A DNA stretch of 64,000 nucleotides, taken from contig CAUWAG010000010.1 in assembly GCA_963556695.1 (NCBI GenBank), positions 6,368,250 through 6,432,249 on the forward strand, given 5' to 3'. Both the position numbers and the translations under genes were made by a program. The DNA comes from Anthostomella pinea (Eukaryota > Ascomycota > Sordariomycetes > Xylariales > Xylariaceae). Below are positions 11,284-22,197 of this stretch, piece by piece; the stretch's first letter is position 1; each line of letters opens with the position of its first letter. Under the pieces are notes generated by a model. That model saw only the letters and a list, made by a program, of their open reading frames with translations. It was not told the DNA's origin and made no database searches.

Positions 11284-13736
11284 CTATGACACAGTGCTGT
11301 GAACTCGCAAGGCATGGTTTTGTAAATGCATCTTAAAAGACAGTGTGAAGTCGCAGACTTTACATTCTGGTGTCGAATCTTACGCCAAAAGGGATAAATA
11401 TTTCCGCTTAAAGTGCTTTGTCAGGTCTCCGGGGGTGCAGAATTCATGCGTGAGATCTTCTATACAAGGGTCATCAGGCTCAAGAGGAAGCGCGGCTCCA
11501 ATACATAAGAAGCATCTCCTAGGTCTTTCTCTGTCATTACGGACAAACACAGACAGCCTAGCAATAGAAACGGGGTTATCCTCCGGGGGCCAATGCGTAG
11601 GTCTGGATTGTGCTTCTTTGGTCGGCAAGGTGAATTTGCGACATGAAGTTTGTCCTTCCTCAACGCTATAATAGGTAATGATTGCATTGATGGCATTGCC
11701 CCTTTGTCAATATTGGCCTTGAAGAGTAGGGTCGACAGGCGCAGTCAGGGCCTTAACTAGTCGTTTCTGCGCTGGAAGTTGCGGACGATGGGTTATGTAT
11801 ACCGGTACGGGCTTGGTGAATGCGACGCCTTGCAATTAGTGTTCGATGTCATCTATGGCCTGCTCGTCTCCAGTCTTCTCGGATCTTCTAGAGGAACAAC
11901 CTCTTCAGCCTCTGCTTTAGATTTCAAAGTTCCTGCTGCGCATTGATCTGCTGTTTTGTCCCTAGTCGTAGGTTCTTGAGTTGTCTTGTAAGCCGCCTCA
12001 CGTTGGGATCTGTGTTAACGGACGCCGCTTGCCCAGGAGTAATATCTACTGGCGGCCGCTTACTCATCAAATGACCAATACTACAGGATTATTTTAATAG
12101 TGCTTGTTGCGGCTTCTGGCCGCAAAGAACTCCCCACAGGTCTGCGCAAACAGCGCAACCGAGGTAATGCTTTTGAAAAGGGGTCGAGTTGGCGTGGTCT
12201 AGAGTCAGGTTACGGAGTGCTTCACTAACGTCGGCTGCATTGGAACGTCAGCACAATAGATTCCTTGGAAGTAAAGATAGAACGTACGGCTCTGGTTCAA
12301 TTCGTTGCCTGCATTATAGCGCAACGAATATGCGATAGTTGGGTATTGGAGGCCTAGAATCTCTCCAATCCTCTTAATCCACCCCGACATCATGCCATAT
12401 GTGATGGGTTCCGCCTGTGATATCTGCAGCCCGGTAGCGGTTGTAATGACTCGGCGGAATATGCATACGTCTTTAAGGTCGTCTCTGAGTGGCAAAGGCA
12501 ACTCCTTCTCACCGGGGTGGATATCAAGATCGTCTAGATAGCGAGGACAGACAAGGCTAGAAGCCCGGAAAGCTTGATGTTGGAACAAGATGCCAAGGAG
12601 GAAGACATGAGGGCTGAGAAGCAAAGATGGATCAAACATGGTTTCAGGGATCGTGAACGTCTTACTAAAGCACCCGTGGTATTAATATCAAAGAGCCTCA
12701 GGTTGCCAGGATAAAACACTTACGCATCTTTTGTCCCAAGATACGTCTTAGTAAACTCGAGAGTAAACTTGATCAAAAGCTTGTGTGGCCCGCTGTCCAG
12801 ATCTCTCGCTAATACAACCTAAATATCTCCAAATCGCAGCCGCAAGATGGATTTCAGGCGCGAGCTCGTAGGAGCCAGAAAGAGAAGAAATAAAACAGTA
12901 AGAATCCAGAGCTCCCCGAGGTCAAACAACTTCCTTGTCATGCTCAGTGTTGCTTCAATCTGTGCTTTGAGGTCGTCAATAGTCATACAGCGGTTTTCCC
13001 TCTTTTGGTCGCTCAGTTTGTGTTTCTTTGCTAATGATCTCAAGACCTAAAAGAAAATATTAGAAATAGGTCTTTGATGGGTTATCAAATTCCTACTTAC
13101 CATATGCATGTTGCGATTCAATTTCGGATCAAGCTTCGCACCCATGGCCGTCTCGTATATAAGACGAAAGACCTTCTAATTTGTGCCTAGTGAACTGCTC
13201 TTCTTCGTTCCCCTTCTTTTCTGTCCATTATTGCCAACCATTTGGTTCAAGGATCAATCAAAAAAGTTGTAGAGGAGACAGATATCAATAGACTCAAAGC
13301 AAGTCTGGGGATCCCGTCCCACTATGTCGGTGCAGAACCTGCCAGAAAAATATCATTAGTATAAGAAGAAATAAAGAACTAGAATGACTTATGTCCGCCA
13401 CTGCTTCTCGATTGCGTCAAGTAGCACTGTGCTTCCAAGACTGTAATTTCCGCTGTCAAAAGCACTCTCATTGAACTCTCGTAGCGCCTTCTGGTAGTAT
13501 TTCGGCGGATGAACATTCCCTTCGAAGAGGTGAACTTGATCTGCAACATTGGAATTGTCATCACTGAAGTCCTCTACGTCCGTCACGTCGCTCTCTGGGC
13601 TGGATACATCCTCGTCTACATCAAGGAGGTCATCAGCATCCGCATCCCCTACTGCGGAGAAAGATGCGTCTGTCTCGTACAGGTCGTCGGTGACTTGTGA
13701 GTTGCATGGGTCATTGGGGACGCGTTGACGGGCCAT
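11284..13736 (-). pseudogene. DUF3435 tyrosine recombinase (Starship captain family) with C-terminal zinc fingers, broken
   Basis: Starts at 13736 (MARQRVPND, acidic linker, HPPKYYQKALREFNESAFDS) and continues through KHKLSDQKRENRCMTIDDLKAQIE, ILRLRFGDI, ELPLPLRDDLKDVCIFRR, EPITYGMMSGWIKRIGEILG, SLRYNAGNELNQS, ALRNLTLDHANSTPFQKHYLG and KPQQALLK, a run I recognise as DUF3435. The C-terminus has C2H2-like fingers (CFLCIG..HEFCTPGDLTKHFKRK and CKVCDFTLSFKMHLQNHALRVH), ending at 11284. Lesions: first donor GT changed to AT at 13392; in-frame TGA 13254-13256, TAG 13176-13178, TAG 12819-12821, TAA 12089-12091, TGA 11924-11926. Most of the stops fit Trp or Gln codons hit by C-to-T changes on one strand, as in RIP. 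Introns near 13080, 12690 and 12285 are still recognisable. Starship captains belong to this family, but not every DUF3435 gene is a captain. Confidence 0.85.
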
Positions 13737-14150
13737 GCTAGTAACGCTGTAAGGGATACTCGATCATAATAAGTGCAGTTCATCAGAAGAGGTTGCGCTC
13801 ACTCAACTGGAGGTAAAGAGGAAGAGAAAACGCAAAAATATTGTTGACCAACTGGAGCGAGAGAGCTGGTATTTAAAAGGAATATATGGGCCATCTCTGG
13901 TTATGCTGCTAACAGGCCGAGCAAGCAAGAGAAGGGAAAGAACAACAGCATTGGCGCTAGATACCGAACTGAATAAGAGTCCAGGATTTGGGTCATGATG
14001 TACTTTGAACGATACATCGAAGTACAACGCCCATTGGCATGGTGGGGCATAGTGGGGTATGCAGCTTAAAGCGGCGTTGGATCGCTGGCAAATGCACTGC
14101 CGGACTTGGAGGCAGAACATGCCGAAATAGGCAGCGCACTCCCCGTCTCT
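13737..14150. other. Region upstream of the DUF3435 gene
   Basis: GC-normal sequence between the DUF3435 start and the sharp onset of AT-rich DNA at about 14150. A 105-codon minus-strand frame (13803-14120) has no recognisable family. If the recombinase were a captain, the element edge would be expected here. Confidence 0.4.
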
Positions 14151-14588
14151 TTGTTTAAGGTAGTTAAAAATTAATCAATTCTTTTTAAATTAATTAAAGA
14201 ATATAAATACCAAAAAATATGTTTAAATATGTTTGATTACTTACTTGGCTATTTTTTAAAATCATAGCATTTTTAATTTAATAGAGCTTAATATTAATAA
14301 CTACGTTATAAGGCTTAAATATTAACATTTTTACTACCGTACTATTTTTGAATAACCCCGGTTATAATTAATATAACTGTATTTTCGTTTTTTTACATTT
14401 TTATAAATACGTTTTAAACTAACTTATTTCCTAATAACGCGTTGAATTATTGTCGCATTTAATAAAGCATTATTTATTTTAAATAGATTAAAATAAAGAG
14501 AACTGAACCTGATTTGATTATAATATTTGATCGCAATGTTTTTTTAAGTTATAATAACATCCGCATTTAAAAATATAACTATTAATAA

Positions 14589-14792
14589 TGTTGGAACAGG
14601 CTTGAACGATCAATGATAATACTCGAGTATGGGGTCAAGGTCATGATGTTGCTGATGGTTGGATTGGGAGGTCTAGCTGGACCTGAAGGTCTGGCTAAGT
14701 GACCTCGCAATCCGGTATCTAATCACTTATCTAATCATACATGTGGGTCCTGGTATAGGTGGTTTACAGGCTGGAATCGCATGGATCCAACA
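14589..14792 (-). mobile_element. Solo LTR of the Copia element family at 37881-43597
   Basis: 204 bp, from TGTTGGAACAGGC to GATCCAACA, the reverse complement of the LTRs at 37881 and 43395. It is flanked by the 5-bp direct repeat AATAA (14584-14588 and 14793-14797), a target-site duplication. That shows a former full insertion reduced to one LTR. Confidence 0.92.
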
Positions 14793-15430
14793 AATAACCT
14801 ATTCAACTGTTTAATGATTGATTACTTATAAACTTAAGATTAACTTATATAACTCTTAGAATTAAAAATAATCTTTATTAAGCTTAGGAATACTTTTAAT
14901 ATATCTTTAACCAAAAATAAATTTTACTGCTGTATAAGGCTAAAATTAATGTTACTCCTGAGAATAATTAATCTTTTTAGAACTATTATGTTATTTAATT
15001 ACTTACCGCGTATATATTAACTTTTAATATATTGGAACTTATATACCCGCCTTTTATACTTTTTAATAAAGCGCTTCTGAATATTAGTCTTTATTATATC
15101 GAGTTAACATATGTTTTCTTATCCTCGGGTTAACGTAAACACGGTATAGTTATAATAGCTGCAAGTAATACAAAGATTAAGGTAAAAAAAGTTTACTTAT
15201 TAAATTAAATTTTTTTAATTTATAATAATCTTACTTTACATTTAAACCTTAGTAAGTTTTTTAATAGTTTGACTTATTAAAATCTTTGTAAGCTTTTTAG
15301 GTAAAGTTATACTATATATTTAAATATTTCTACTTAATACTTGTTTTTATAATATCAGCAAAATGTACTTTTAATAATGAGGCATTTTTTTATCTTAAAA
15401 ATCCGTTTTTAAAGTCTTTTTCATAAGATT

Positions 15431-15648
15431 TGTTACGGCGAGCATACTGGGGAGCTTGGACATGGCCTGCAGCAACCAGCTATTACTCTATTGACGAGAA
15501 TATCAAGACTAGAGAGGAAAGGAAGAGAGAGAGAGAGAGAGATAGGTACAGTGGGAGGTCGCCCCTTTAAGGGGATCCTCTGATCAGATCCTTCCCTTAT
15601 TGGGAAGTATCGGCTCGTCATGTGGGAAGGTCTGTGCAGGCGGTCACA
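15431..15648 (-). mobile_element. Solo LTR of the TGTGACGG Gypsy family
   Basis: Reverse orientation, from TGTTACGGCGAGC to GGTCACA, with the internal (AG)n tract shared by all copies. No clear target-site duplication. One terminal base is changed (TGTTACGG for TGTCACGG). Confidence 0.85.
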
Positions 15649-15711
15649 GAAATGGTTTTTTTTAACATTTGAAAAAGAGTATTAGAAACGTTATAATTAA
15701 ATAACAAATCT

Positions 15712-15972
15712 TGTGACGGCCTGCACAGACCTTCCCACATGACAAGCGGATACTTCCCAATAGGGAAAAGATCTGACCAGAGGATCCCCTTAAAGGGGCA
15801 ACCTCCCGCTGTACCTATCTCTCTCTCTCTTTCTTTCCTCAATTTCTTTTATATTTAATTTCTTTGTTTTATTGTTATAACTATCGCACCAACCTCTTGA
15901 TATTTTTGTTAATAGAGTAATATCTGCTTGCTGCAGGCCATGTCCCAGCTCGCCAGTATGCTCGCCGTGACA
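15712..15972 (+). mobile_element. Solo LTR of the TGTGACGG Gypsy family, enlarged
   Basis: Runs from TGTGACGGCCTGC to CTCGCCGTGACA. It is 261 bp where other copies are about 212, because an AT-rich stretch lies at about 15840-15890. It stands head to head with the copy at 15431-15648 across 63 bp. No target-site duplication found. Confidence 0.85.
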
Positions 15973-16330
15973 AAAAGTATTTATTTATTTACTTATTCAA
16001 GTGTAATTTAACAAGTTTTTTAATATTAAATACAACAGTATTAAAAGGCCTTTGGAGACATATGAAAATAAGAATTTTTGTTTTAAAATTAAAATTAAAA
16101 CATCAATTATTACTTTTTTATTTTAACTTATTACATGTATTTAACATCGTTTTTACACTTTAAAAACCCGGTAATAATGAAATGTTAAAATAAAAGGTAT
16201 ATTACCTTATATTAAAAGATATAAATAATATAAAAGCTTTATTAGTTTATACTTTCCCGTGTTATTAACAGTGGACTAAAATACCCGCGGGTTATTAAGA
16301 CGCGGCTTAACCTAGAATGTTTGCCCTTAC

Positions 16331-17230
16331 ATGTAATAAGCGGTACCTCGCTAAGGGTGGTGGGGTTGGTACTGACACAGCTAAGAAGTAGTGCACTCGT
16401 CCTTAGTTCTGAGACGGTTGTTTACGGAAGTGAAGTTCTAGAACGAAGTGGAAGAACGAAACGGCACCCATTCCTCTTCCTGCGTTAAGCCTTGCGATTT
16501 GATTGGTGCGGGGCATGTAAGCTGGCTGGCTGGCTCCTGGTCTTTCCAGGGCTCCCTGGCTGGCTGGCAACGCACGGAGTACCTTTTAGATGTCCCTTCG
16601 AAGCCCCCCCAAGGCCAGCCAGGTAGGGCATCCCCAGGTCCCGTGACCGTTGGGAACTTCACTTTTGTCTCCTGGGTGCGTCGCCCCATAGTTTGCGTAG
16701 GGCCGCGGCGTAGCCTCGATTTTATCGTGCATTTCGTGCCGTGTTCTTGTGTATGATTGGTTCTGAGGTGCGCAAAGAAGCCCTCGAGGACGGGCGGTCG
16801 TCGTCCTCATCGTCGCAGCATGGTTGGCGGATTTGCAGTGTGGCCCTGTGATGGGCAGGCCTTGCGACGAGGGATAGGGTATGGTACTCTGGCTCAGAGG
16901 CTTTGCAGGACGCAACAATTGCTGCAGTGGTGAATTCATATGGTATTGGGAGTGAGTGAGGCACCGTTGCTTGTGTCGTGAATTCAACCTGTTGCAAGGG
17001 TGAACGGCCATGCAGAACCAAGGAACCACCGGAAGCTGATGCGCCAACAGGGAAAAATGCCAAAAACGAATGAATCAGTGTTGGTATTCAAATTCATTCT
17101 AGTCTGTGTCCCCTGTAGCAGACTGCGCATGTCAATCGGTGCTTAATATCGGCGAAGTCACGTCAGAATTCGCGTAATAAGTTTTCATTTCTGACTCACA
17201 CTCCATGCCAACGCAGTCATCGAACTTGTA
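16331..17230. other. Region without a recognised gene
   Basis: GC-normal DNA with GGCTGGCTGGCT/CCAGCCAGC short inverted repeats at about 16520-16625. Open frames on both strands overlap and show no domain. The last part would be the 3-prime flank of the minus-strand MYND gene. Confidence 0.4.
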
Positions 17231-18246
17231 TCAATATGTTCCCCGCATCAAGACCTTAATAGGGCGCGTCGTCCCCTTCGTCTCGTACCAGCTGTCGACA
17301 TTATACCGCAACATGACATGTGCTTCTTGCGGCGATCCGGGGGAAAAGCTACCCGGGAGAGGCTGGTTCATGGTCTTTGCAGGGCTGCAGAGAGCCGGCC
17401 AGAAGTAGTTGTTCGACTGCTTGACAGACTCATATAGTGCCTTGATCTGTGTCTTCAGTTCTTCGATATAAGGTCCTTGGTCGTCTCGGTTCAAGATGTC
17501 CTCTCGCTTCTTGACGATGGGACCTACGCTTTCCCGACGGCTCTCTAGCGATGCACCGGGGGCTTTCTGGAGAGTCTCAAGGTCGTTGAGGAGCCGCAGC
17601 TTGATCAGGGTTACGCAGACACGGGGGGTCAGTTCTCCTATGGGCGGATCTTTGATGAAGAGCGCCACCGGCTCGAAGACATCGGCGCCGTGGACGTCGA
17701 GATACGGCAGGCTCATGTTAGACGCGTCGTGCTGATCGTCGTTTTCGGTGACAGTCCACCACTTCATGAAGTCGTAGGCCTCCTGGTCTTGGCCAAGTCT
17801 TAGCAGCTGACCAGGCAGCTGATTGCGGATACCCATGCCATCGTTGCGTGCGAGCTGAAGCATGTCCCACAAATGGTCAGCTGCCTCCTGGGACGCCATG
17901 CGAGTGTTGATGTTGAGCAAGGAGTCGACCAGACCCTGGCGGGCTATCATATACGGTCTGCTCTCAGCCAGTCTCCAGAAGCGACCGCGCCACTGTTCAA
18001 AGACATCGCCAGCATTGCCAGAAAGTCGAGATATGGCGCGCAGTTTCCGTTCTTGCTCGTTGACATCGAGCCGGTTCTCCTTTATGAGTTCGCACAGCTG
18101 CTTGTGGTCGCGTCTATGCTGGACCTGTGGTCGCGGGAACAGTGGGAGACTGCTCTGCACGCACCGCACTGCGATAACCCGCTCTGCGTCCGACAGACTT
18201 CGCAGCGCGCAGGTGGAAGAGGGTCACCAGGCTGATCGGACGACAT
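17231..18246 (-). pseudogene. MYND-type zinc-finger protein, one-base frameshift
   Basis: From the ATG at 18246 the minus strand reads MSSDQPGDPLPPARCEVC, then CGAC and HCSRDH, the first half of a MYND finger. At about 18125-18130 the frame must shift by one for the finger to continue as QVQHRRDHKQLC. After that one open frame runs to the stop at 17231 (about 300 aa, helical, with DFMKWW and YFWPAL). Length is 1016 nt, one short of 339 codons, so a single missing base accounts for it. MYND fingers bind proline-rich partner peptides. The function of the rest is unknown to me. A sequencing error is as likely as a real mutation. Confidence 0.7.
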
Positions 18247-18564
18247 GGCGTACTGTGAAGGTAGGGTTGCGAGACTCGTAGGGCAGTGAATGAAGCTGCA
18301 AGGAAATATGCGTCTTAAAGGTTAGAAAGATAAGAACCTTTCTAGAGTCCGGCGCCGTCAAGTTTGCCCCGCAGGTTGGCCCCACATCAAGCTCACCACC
18401 ATACAACGTGTTATACAAGGTGAGTAATAGGAGTGAAACATTTGATTACCTAACACACGTAGTTGGTAAGGTGGCCGAAAAAAACGCGGTGACAGGTCGT
18501 GCTGTCTGAAAGCTTTAACCTCCCGCTCGTCAAACAACAAAGGAGCAACCGAAAAACACAAAGA

Positions 18565-19581
18565 TCACACAGTCGCATGTGTCGTGCAGCCATCATCAAC
18601 CAGCGGCTCCTCGCCCCTCTGCACCCGCCACCGATTCGTCGCCTCCAGGCACGCCCCCCTATGCAACCCGTCAAACAACCATCCCCACTTCCCCAGAAAC
18701 CCCTCCGACATCTCCCAGCCCGAGGTTTCCCACGGCGGCGACCACGCCACAATGCCGCGGCGCTCAACCTCGTCGTCCGGAAAACCCTCGTACAGCCCAC
18801 CAATGCAATCGGCCCACAGGTCGTCCTCGTCGAAGGAGCCGGCGGCCCGGATCAGGCGGTCGCGGGCGTCGGGGCACGGAAACAGGTCAACCCAGTCGGC
18901 GTGCGGGACCGTCTGCTGCAGGGCGGTGGGCAGTAGGGAGGGGGGGAGGAGTTGGGGTTTGCTGGGGTAGGGGACGGTGTGGATGACTTCTTCCTCGCCG
19001 CAGTTGAGGGGCGTGGCGAGGATACCTGAGATTAGGCTGCGGTTGACGGCTAGAGCGCGGAGGACGTTGAATTGGAGGAGGGTGATGAGATGGTCGGGAC
19101 TGAGGGGGAAGACTATTTTGAACTGCTGTCCTTTCCTGGGTTTCGCTGGTAGCAGGGGGGTTTTGGCGTTGTATAATTGTTTGAGATGGGATGCTGGGAC
19201 GGTAGAGACAGATTGCTGATCATTATCCCAGCATTCGACCAGCGGTTCTGATTTGACGAGTGTCCCGGTTGCAGAACCGGATGCTTCGGCTTCGGCTTCC
19301 TTCTTTGCTAGGGCTTTGCGTTTTCCTGGAGAAAGGTTAGGCTCGACGATTGGGCACCCTTGTGCGGATTGGTATCGATTTTTGTCCTGGGACAGAAGAG
19401 GAGACACGTCACTTACGGTATGCCCTTGTGTTGAGTCTTGTCTGTGCCCGTCTGCGCGCTGCGGCGTCATTGGTCCCAGTCCAGTCATCCTGCTTGCTAA
19501 TCGCCTGGACGCGCGGTGAGTCTCCAAACGTCGTCTAGGTATTGAACACGGCCTGAAACGTACCTCAGCCAACTGTGGCAT
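18565..19581 (-). CDS. bZIP transcription factor with DUF3425 domain
   Basis: Three exons (19581-19564, 19504-19417, 19325-18565) give 288 aa. Introns are 59 and 91 bp with proper GT..AG ends, and the exon lengths sum to a multiple of three. The start is MPQLAE; the second and third exons join to form the basic region NDAAARRRAQTRLNTRAYRK, a fungal bZIP signature with RxxxRxxxR spacing. The C-terminal 200 aa are DUF3425: LPPSLLPTALQQTVPHADW, VDLFPCPDARDRLIRA, GIVAWSPPWETSGWEMSE and FLGKWGWLF. Proteins of this build are nuclear regulators, several of them tied to secondary metabolism or stress. It is divergently arranged with the SDR gene over a 733-bp shared promoter, which suggests it may regulate that gene. 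No lesions seen. Confidence 0.88.
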   Translation of the reverse strand: MPQLAEVRFRPCSIPRRRLETHRASRRLASRMTGLGPMTPQRADGHRQDSTQGHTVSDVSPLLSQDKNRYQSAQGCPIVEPNLSPGKRKALAKKEAEAEASGSATGTLVKSEPLVECWDNDQQSVSTVPASHLKQLYNAKTPLLPAKPRKGQQFKIVFPLSPDHLITLLQFNVLRALAVNRSLISGILATPLNCGEEEVIHTVPYPSKPQLLPPSLLPTALQQTVPHADWVDLFPCPDARDRLIRAAGSFDEDDLWADCIGGLYEGFPDDEVERRGIVAWSPPWETSGWEMSEGFLGKWGWLFDGLHRGACLEATNRWRVQRGEEPLVDDGCTTHATV

Positions 19582-20314
19582 CGACGAGAGCTGGATGCCC
19601 CGACATGGCGCTGTTGAACTTGCTGGCTGGTACGTACTGATCATGATGGTAAGGTTCGTGGTGTTTGGTACAAGTGCGGTTCATGCAGCCTGCTCACAAT
19701 GCGGTGACAAAACTGACAACCGAAGTCTGACTGGACGCGTCGGGGCGGAGGACACGGAGCTGATATGTCCCCTATCTCCGCAACCGAGGCGCAGACGGAA
19801 AGGGGCAGGGGTTGACGAAGCTAGATATGCAGCCTGCTCACATTATGGGGCTGAACCAGGGTGTCACGGGCTGCAGCATCTAAATCTGGACGCCAAGATG
19901 CCCCACGCTTCCTTCATGCAGCTGGCTCACTCGCTTACCAGAAATTCTCCTATTGGCTCACCTTCGCGTTATGTTCACATGCAGCTTGCTTACGATATCA
20001 AGACGGTATTGACGGCCGACTTTGGTGGGTGATCACCCTTCTTCTATTGGTCCTCTTCGGGGTATGCCCACATGGGGCTTGCTCACGATATCTAATGCTC
20101 CATATGGATTTTCGGCAGCTCAGGAGGCACGAATTACGGACACGGGGCAATGAAAGCAGTATAAAGATGGCGGCGCCGGCAACACCTCATGTTCGACGCT
20201 ACTGTTGGTGTCATCAAGCACTACCTATGAACTCAGTCGAAGACATTAGGCTACCCCTTTCTTAGCATTGCACATTCTCACATCGCCTCGAGTGCGGGTT
20301 TCGAAGAATCAAGT
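19582..20314. promoter_or_regulatory. Divergent promoter of bZIP and SDR genes, with five repeated motifs
   Basis: A degenerate motif around ATGCAGC(C/T)TGCTCAC occurs at about 19685, 19829, 19916, 19979 and 20069, all in the same orientation. The last two lie in a longer imperfect duplication of about 50 bp (CTATTGG, then TTCACATGCAGCTTGC or CCCACATGGGGCTTGC, then ACGATATC). CTATTGG is a reversed CCAAT box. Regular repeats in a shared promoter suggest binding sites for one regulator; this is inference. Confidence 0.5.
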
Positions 20315-21345
20315 ATGACTTTCCATCCCGACACGCTCCCCGATCTCAAGGGCAAAGTGTTCATAGTCACAGGTGGTAACTCTGGCATGTAAGTCGCCCC
20401 CTTTACCTCTCCCTTTTCTCCACAGACCCCAAATTACTAATCTCACGACATCACAGCGGCTACCACACCGTAGCTCACCTAGCCGCCCACGGCGCGCACG
20501 TCTACCTATGCGCCCGCTCACCAGAGAAGGGCAAAGCCGCCATCGCCAGCATCAAGAAAACACACCCCTCAGCCCACAAAATCAACCTGCTGCAGGTGGA
20601 CCTCAAGGATCTCGCCAGCGTCGTCGCAGCCGCCCAGCGGTTCCTCGCCCTCGAACCGGCCATGCACGGCCTGGTCAACAACGCCGGCATCATGGCGACG
20701 CCCTTCGAGCTGACCAAGGACGGCCACGAGGCCCAGTGGCAGACGAACTACCTCGCGCACTGGGTCCTAACGGAACGTCTGCTGCCGCTGATGCTGCGGA
20801 CCGCGAAGACGCTGCCCGCTGGGAGTGTGCGAATCGTCAACCTCACTTCCTCGGGGCACTTGGGCGCGCCCAAGGGCGGGATCAACTTCGAAGACACTTC
20901 GCTTAAAGACGGCGGGATATGGCCGCGCTACGGACAGAGCAAGCTAGCAAATGTCCTACACACCAAGACCCTTCACCGGAAGTATGGCCCTGGCTCACCC
21001 AGCGCACGGAACGGGCAGGGCGAGATCTGGGTCTCGTGCGTGCACCCGGGTATCGTCGAGACGAACCTCGCTACGACGGTGAAGGAGTCCGCCGTGTTTA
21101 CGACTGTGCAGGCGGCCATTCGCATGTTGCGGATGGCATCCTCGGCCGACAAGGGCTCGTGGACCAGCCTGTTCTGCGCGGCGGGCCCGGAGATGAAGGT
21201 TGAAGACTGTGGCGGGTACCATGAGATCTTCCGGCGCTGGGGGGAGCTGAAGTGGTTGAGTGGCGACGCGAAGGATGGGGCGCTTGCGGAGAGGTTGGAG
21301 GCGTGGACGGAGGAGGTGATGCGGAAGGAAGGCTGGGTTGAATGA
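20315..21345 (+). CDS. Short-chain dehydrogenase/reductase (retinol dehydrogenase-like)
   Basis: Two exons (20315-20388, 20457-21345), 320 aa; the 68-bp intron splits the cofactor motif codon AT|C. The nucleotide-binding TGGNSGIG follows VFIV at residues 14-26. NNAGIMATP, the SS before GHLGAP, and YGQSKLANVLHTK (the YxxxK pair) are the other SDR hallmarks. The fold and length fit the classical SDR group that includes WW-domain oxidoreductase and retinol dehydrogenase relatives, which use NADP(H) to oxidise alcohols or reduce ketones. No signal peptide, so probably cytosolic. The divergent bZIP-DUF3425 neighbour may control it. All catalytic residues are present, so it looks functional; the substrate is unknown. 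Confidence 0.93.
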
Positions 21346-21431
21346 TGGTTCCGACTCCTTTTGTCATTTCAGAAATTCCACTCCTGGCTCGATTCGTAGT
21401 CATTATGTACTCATTATTGAATTGTTCAAAG

Positions 21432-21614
21432 CTAAATAGCAATGTACGCCAACAGCCCAACAGCAAACAGGCCATTGGTGAGTGCGCTCTGCCGACTCGC
21501 ACCATTCGTCTCGCTGGGACTTGCCGAGCTTGAAGTCGCAGTGCCTGTGGTTGATACCCCAGAGGCCGCAGTGGTAGAACCAGACAAGGCAGACGAAGAG
21601 ACAGATGAAGTTGA
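21432..21614 (-). pseudogene. Stranded GPI-anchor tail of the preceding gene
   Basis: In the same frame directly after the TAA the minus strand encodes a Ser/Thr/Ala-rich linker, then SETNGASRQSALTNGL and the hydrophobic end FAVGLLAYIAI, followed by TAG at 21432-21434. Asn-Gly-Ala and a short hydrophobic terminus are what a GPI-attachment signal looks like in fungi. The stop therefore cuts a formerly anchored protein into a soluble one, unless it is read through or is an error. Confidence 0.7.
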
Positions 21615-22197
21615 TTAGGCAACGGGAGTATCAGCCGTAGCAGTAATGCCCGAGACCGAAGAAGTCCAGGCCGAAGACGAAGCTGAGTCAACATCGATAG
21701 TGAAGTCGGAGACGCCCGCGTATGATTGCACCGCGCTTTCGCCCGACGTCGTGGCCTTCAGGTCGTCCTTGGACACAGTATAGGTCCCCGCCACCGCTTC
21801 CTTGACCGACTTCACCGTCAGAGCCAATCCGCCATCGTCGAGCTGGGCGACCGAGACGGTGTACGATCCAAACTGGGTCTGGCCGACGGCAGGCAGCTTG
21901 CCGTCACCGCTCCAGCTCAGTGCGTCGCAGCTCACTTGGAAGTCCGGGGTTCTTGCTGGTGGCCATGCTGAGTTGGTTACTGTATTGTGCTGACTGTCAG
22001 TCTATATGATGTCGCTAGGAGTTTGTGTATGGGATAGGGTGCACGGATGAACAGTAGCCGCGTTCGGACGTGCAGGCTGCCGAGAAATCGCTGATCTCGA
22101 ACTTCATGTCGGTGGCTTGGCGGGCGTTCATGCCGGTTGCCGAGACCGAGGCCGAGGCCAGGGGCAGAAGAGCGGCGGCGGCAGTCGTGAACTTCAT
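21615..22197 (-). CDS. Small secreted protein, probably a truncated GPI-anchored protein
   Basis: Exon 1 (22197-22045) encodes a signal peptide (MKFTTAAAALLPLASASVSA) and FEISDFSAACTSERGYC. Exon 2 (21989-21615) encodes VTNSAWPP, FQVSCDALSWSGDGKLP and a Thr/Ser-rich beta-type domain, ending TADTPVA. The intron used here (21990-22044) has a weak GTGCAC donor, so the exact junction is uncertain. Total about 174 aa. Several Cys and the secreted start suggest a cell-wall or apoplastic protein. The frame continues after the TAA at 21615-21617 for 60 codons with a Ser/Thr linker and a GPI signal (see the next feature). No enzyme motif seen. Confidence 0.75.

Larger units (their letters stand above)
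14151..16330. repeat. AT-rich, RIP-like block with solo LTRs
   Basis: Very AT-rich, ORF-poor DNA with runs of TTTTA/TTAAT and almost no codable sequence, in sharp contrast with both flanks. This is the usual look of long-standing RIP-mutated repeats in ascomycetes. Only the three embedded LTRs (14589-14792, 15431-15648, 15712-15972) keep normal composition, so they were inserted later or are less mutated. Confidence 0.75.
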
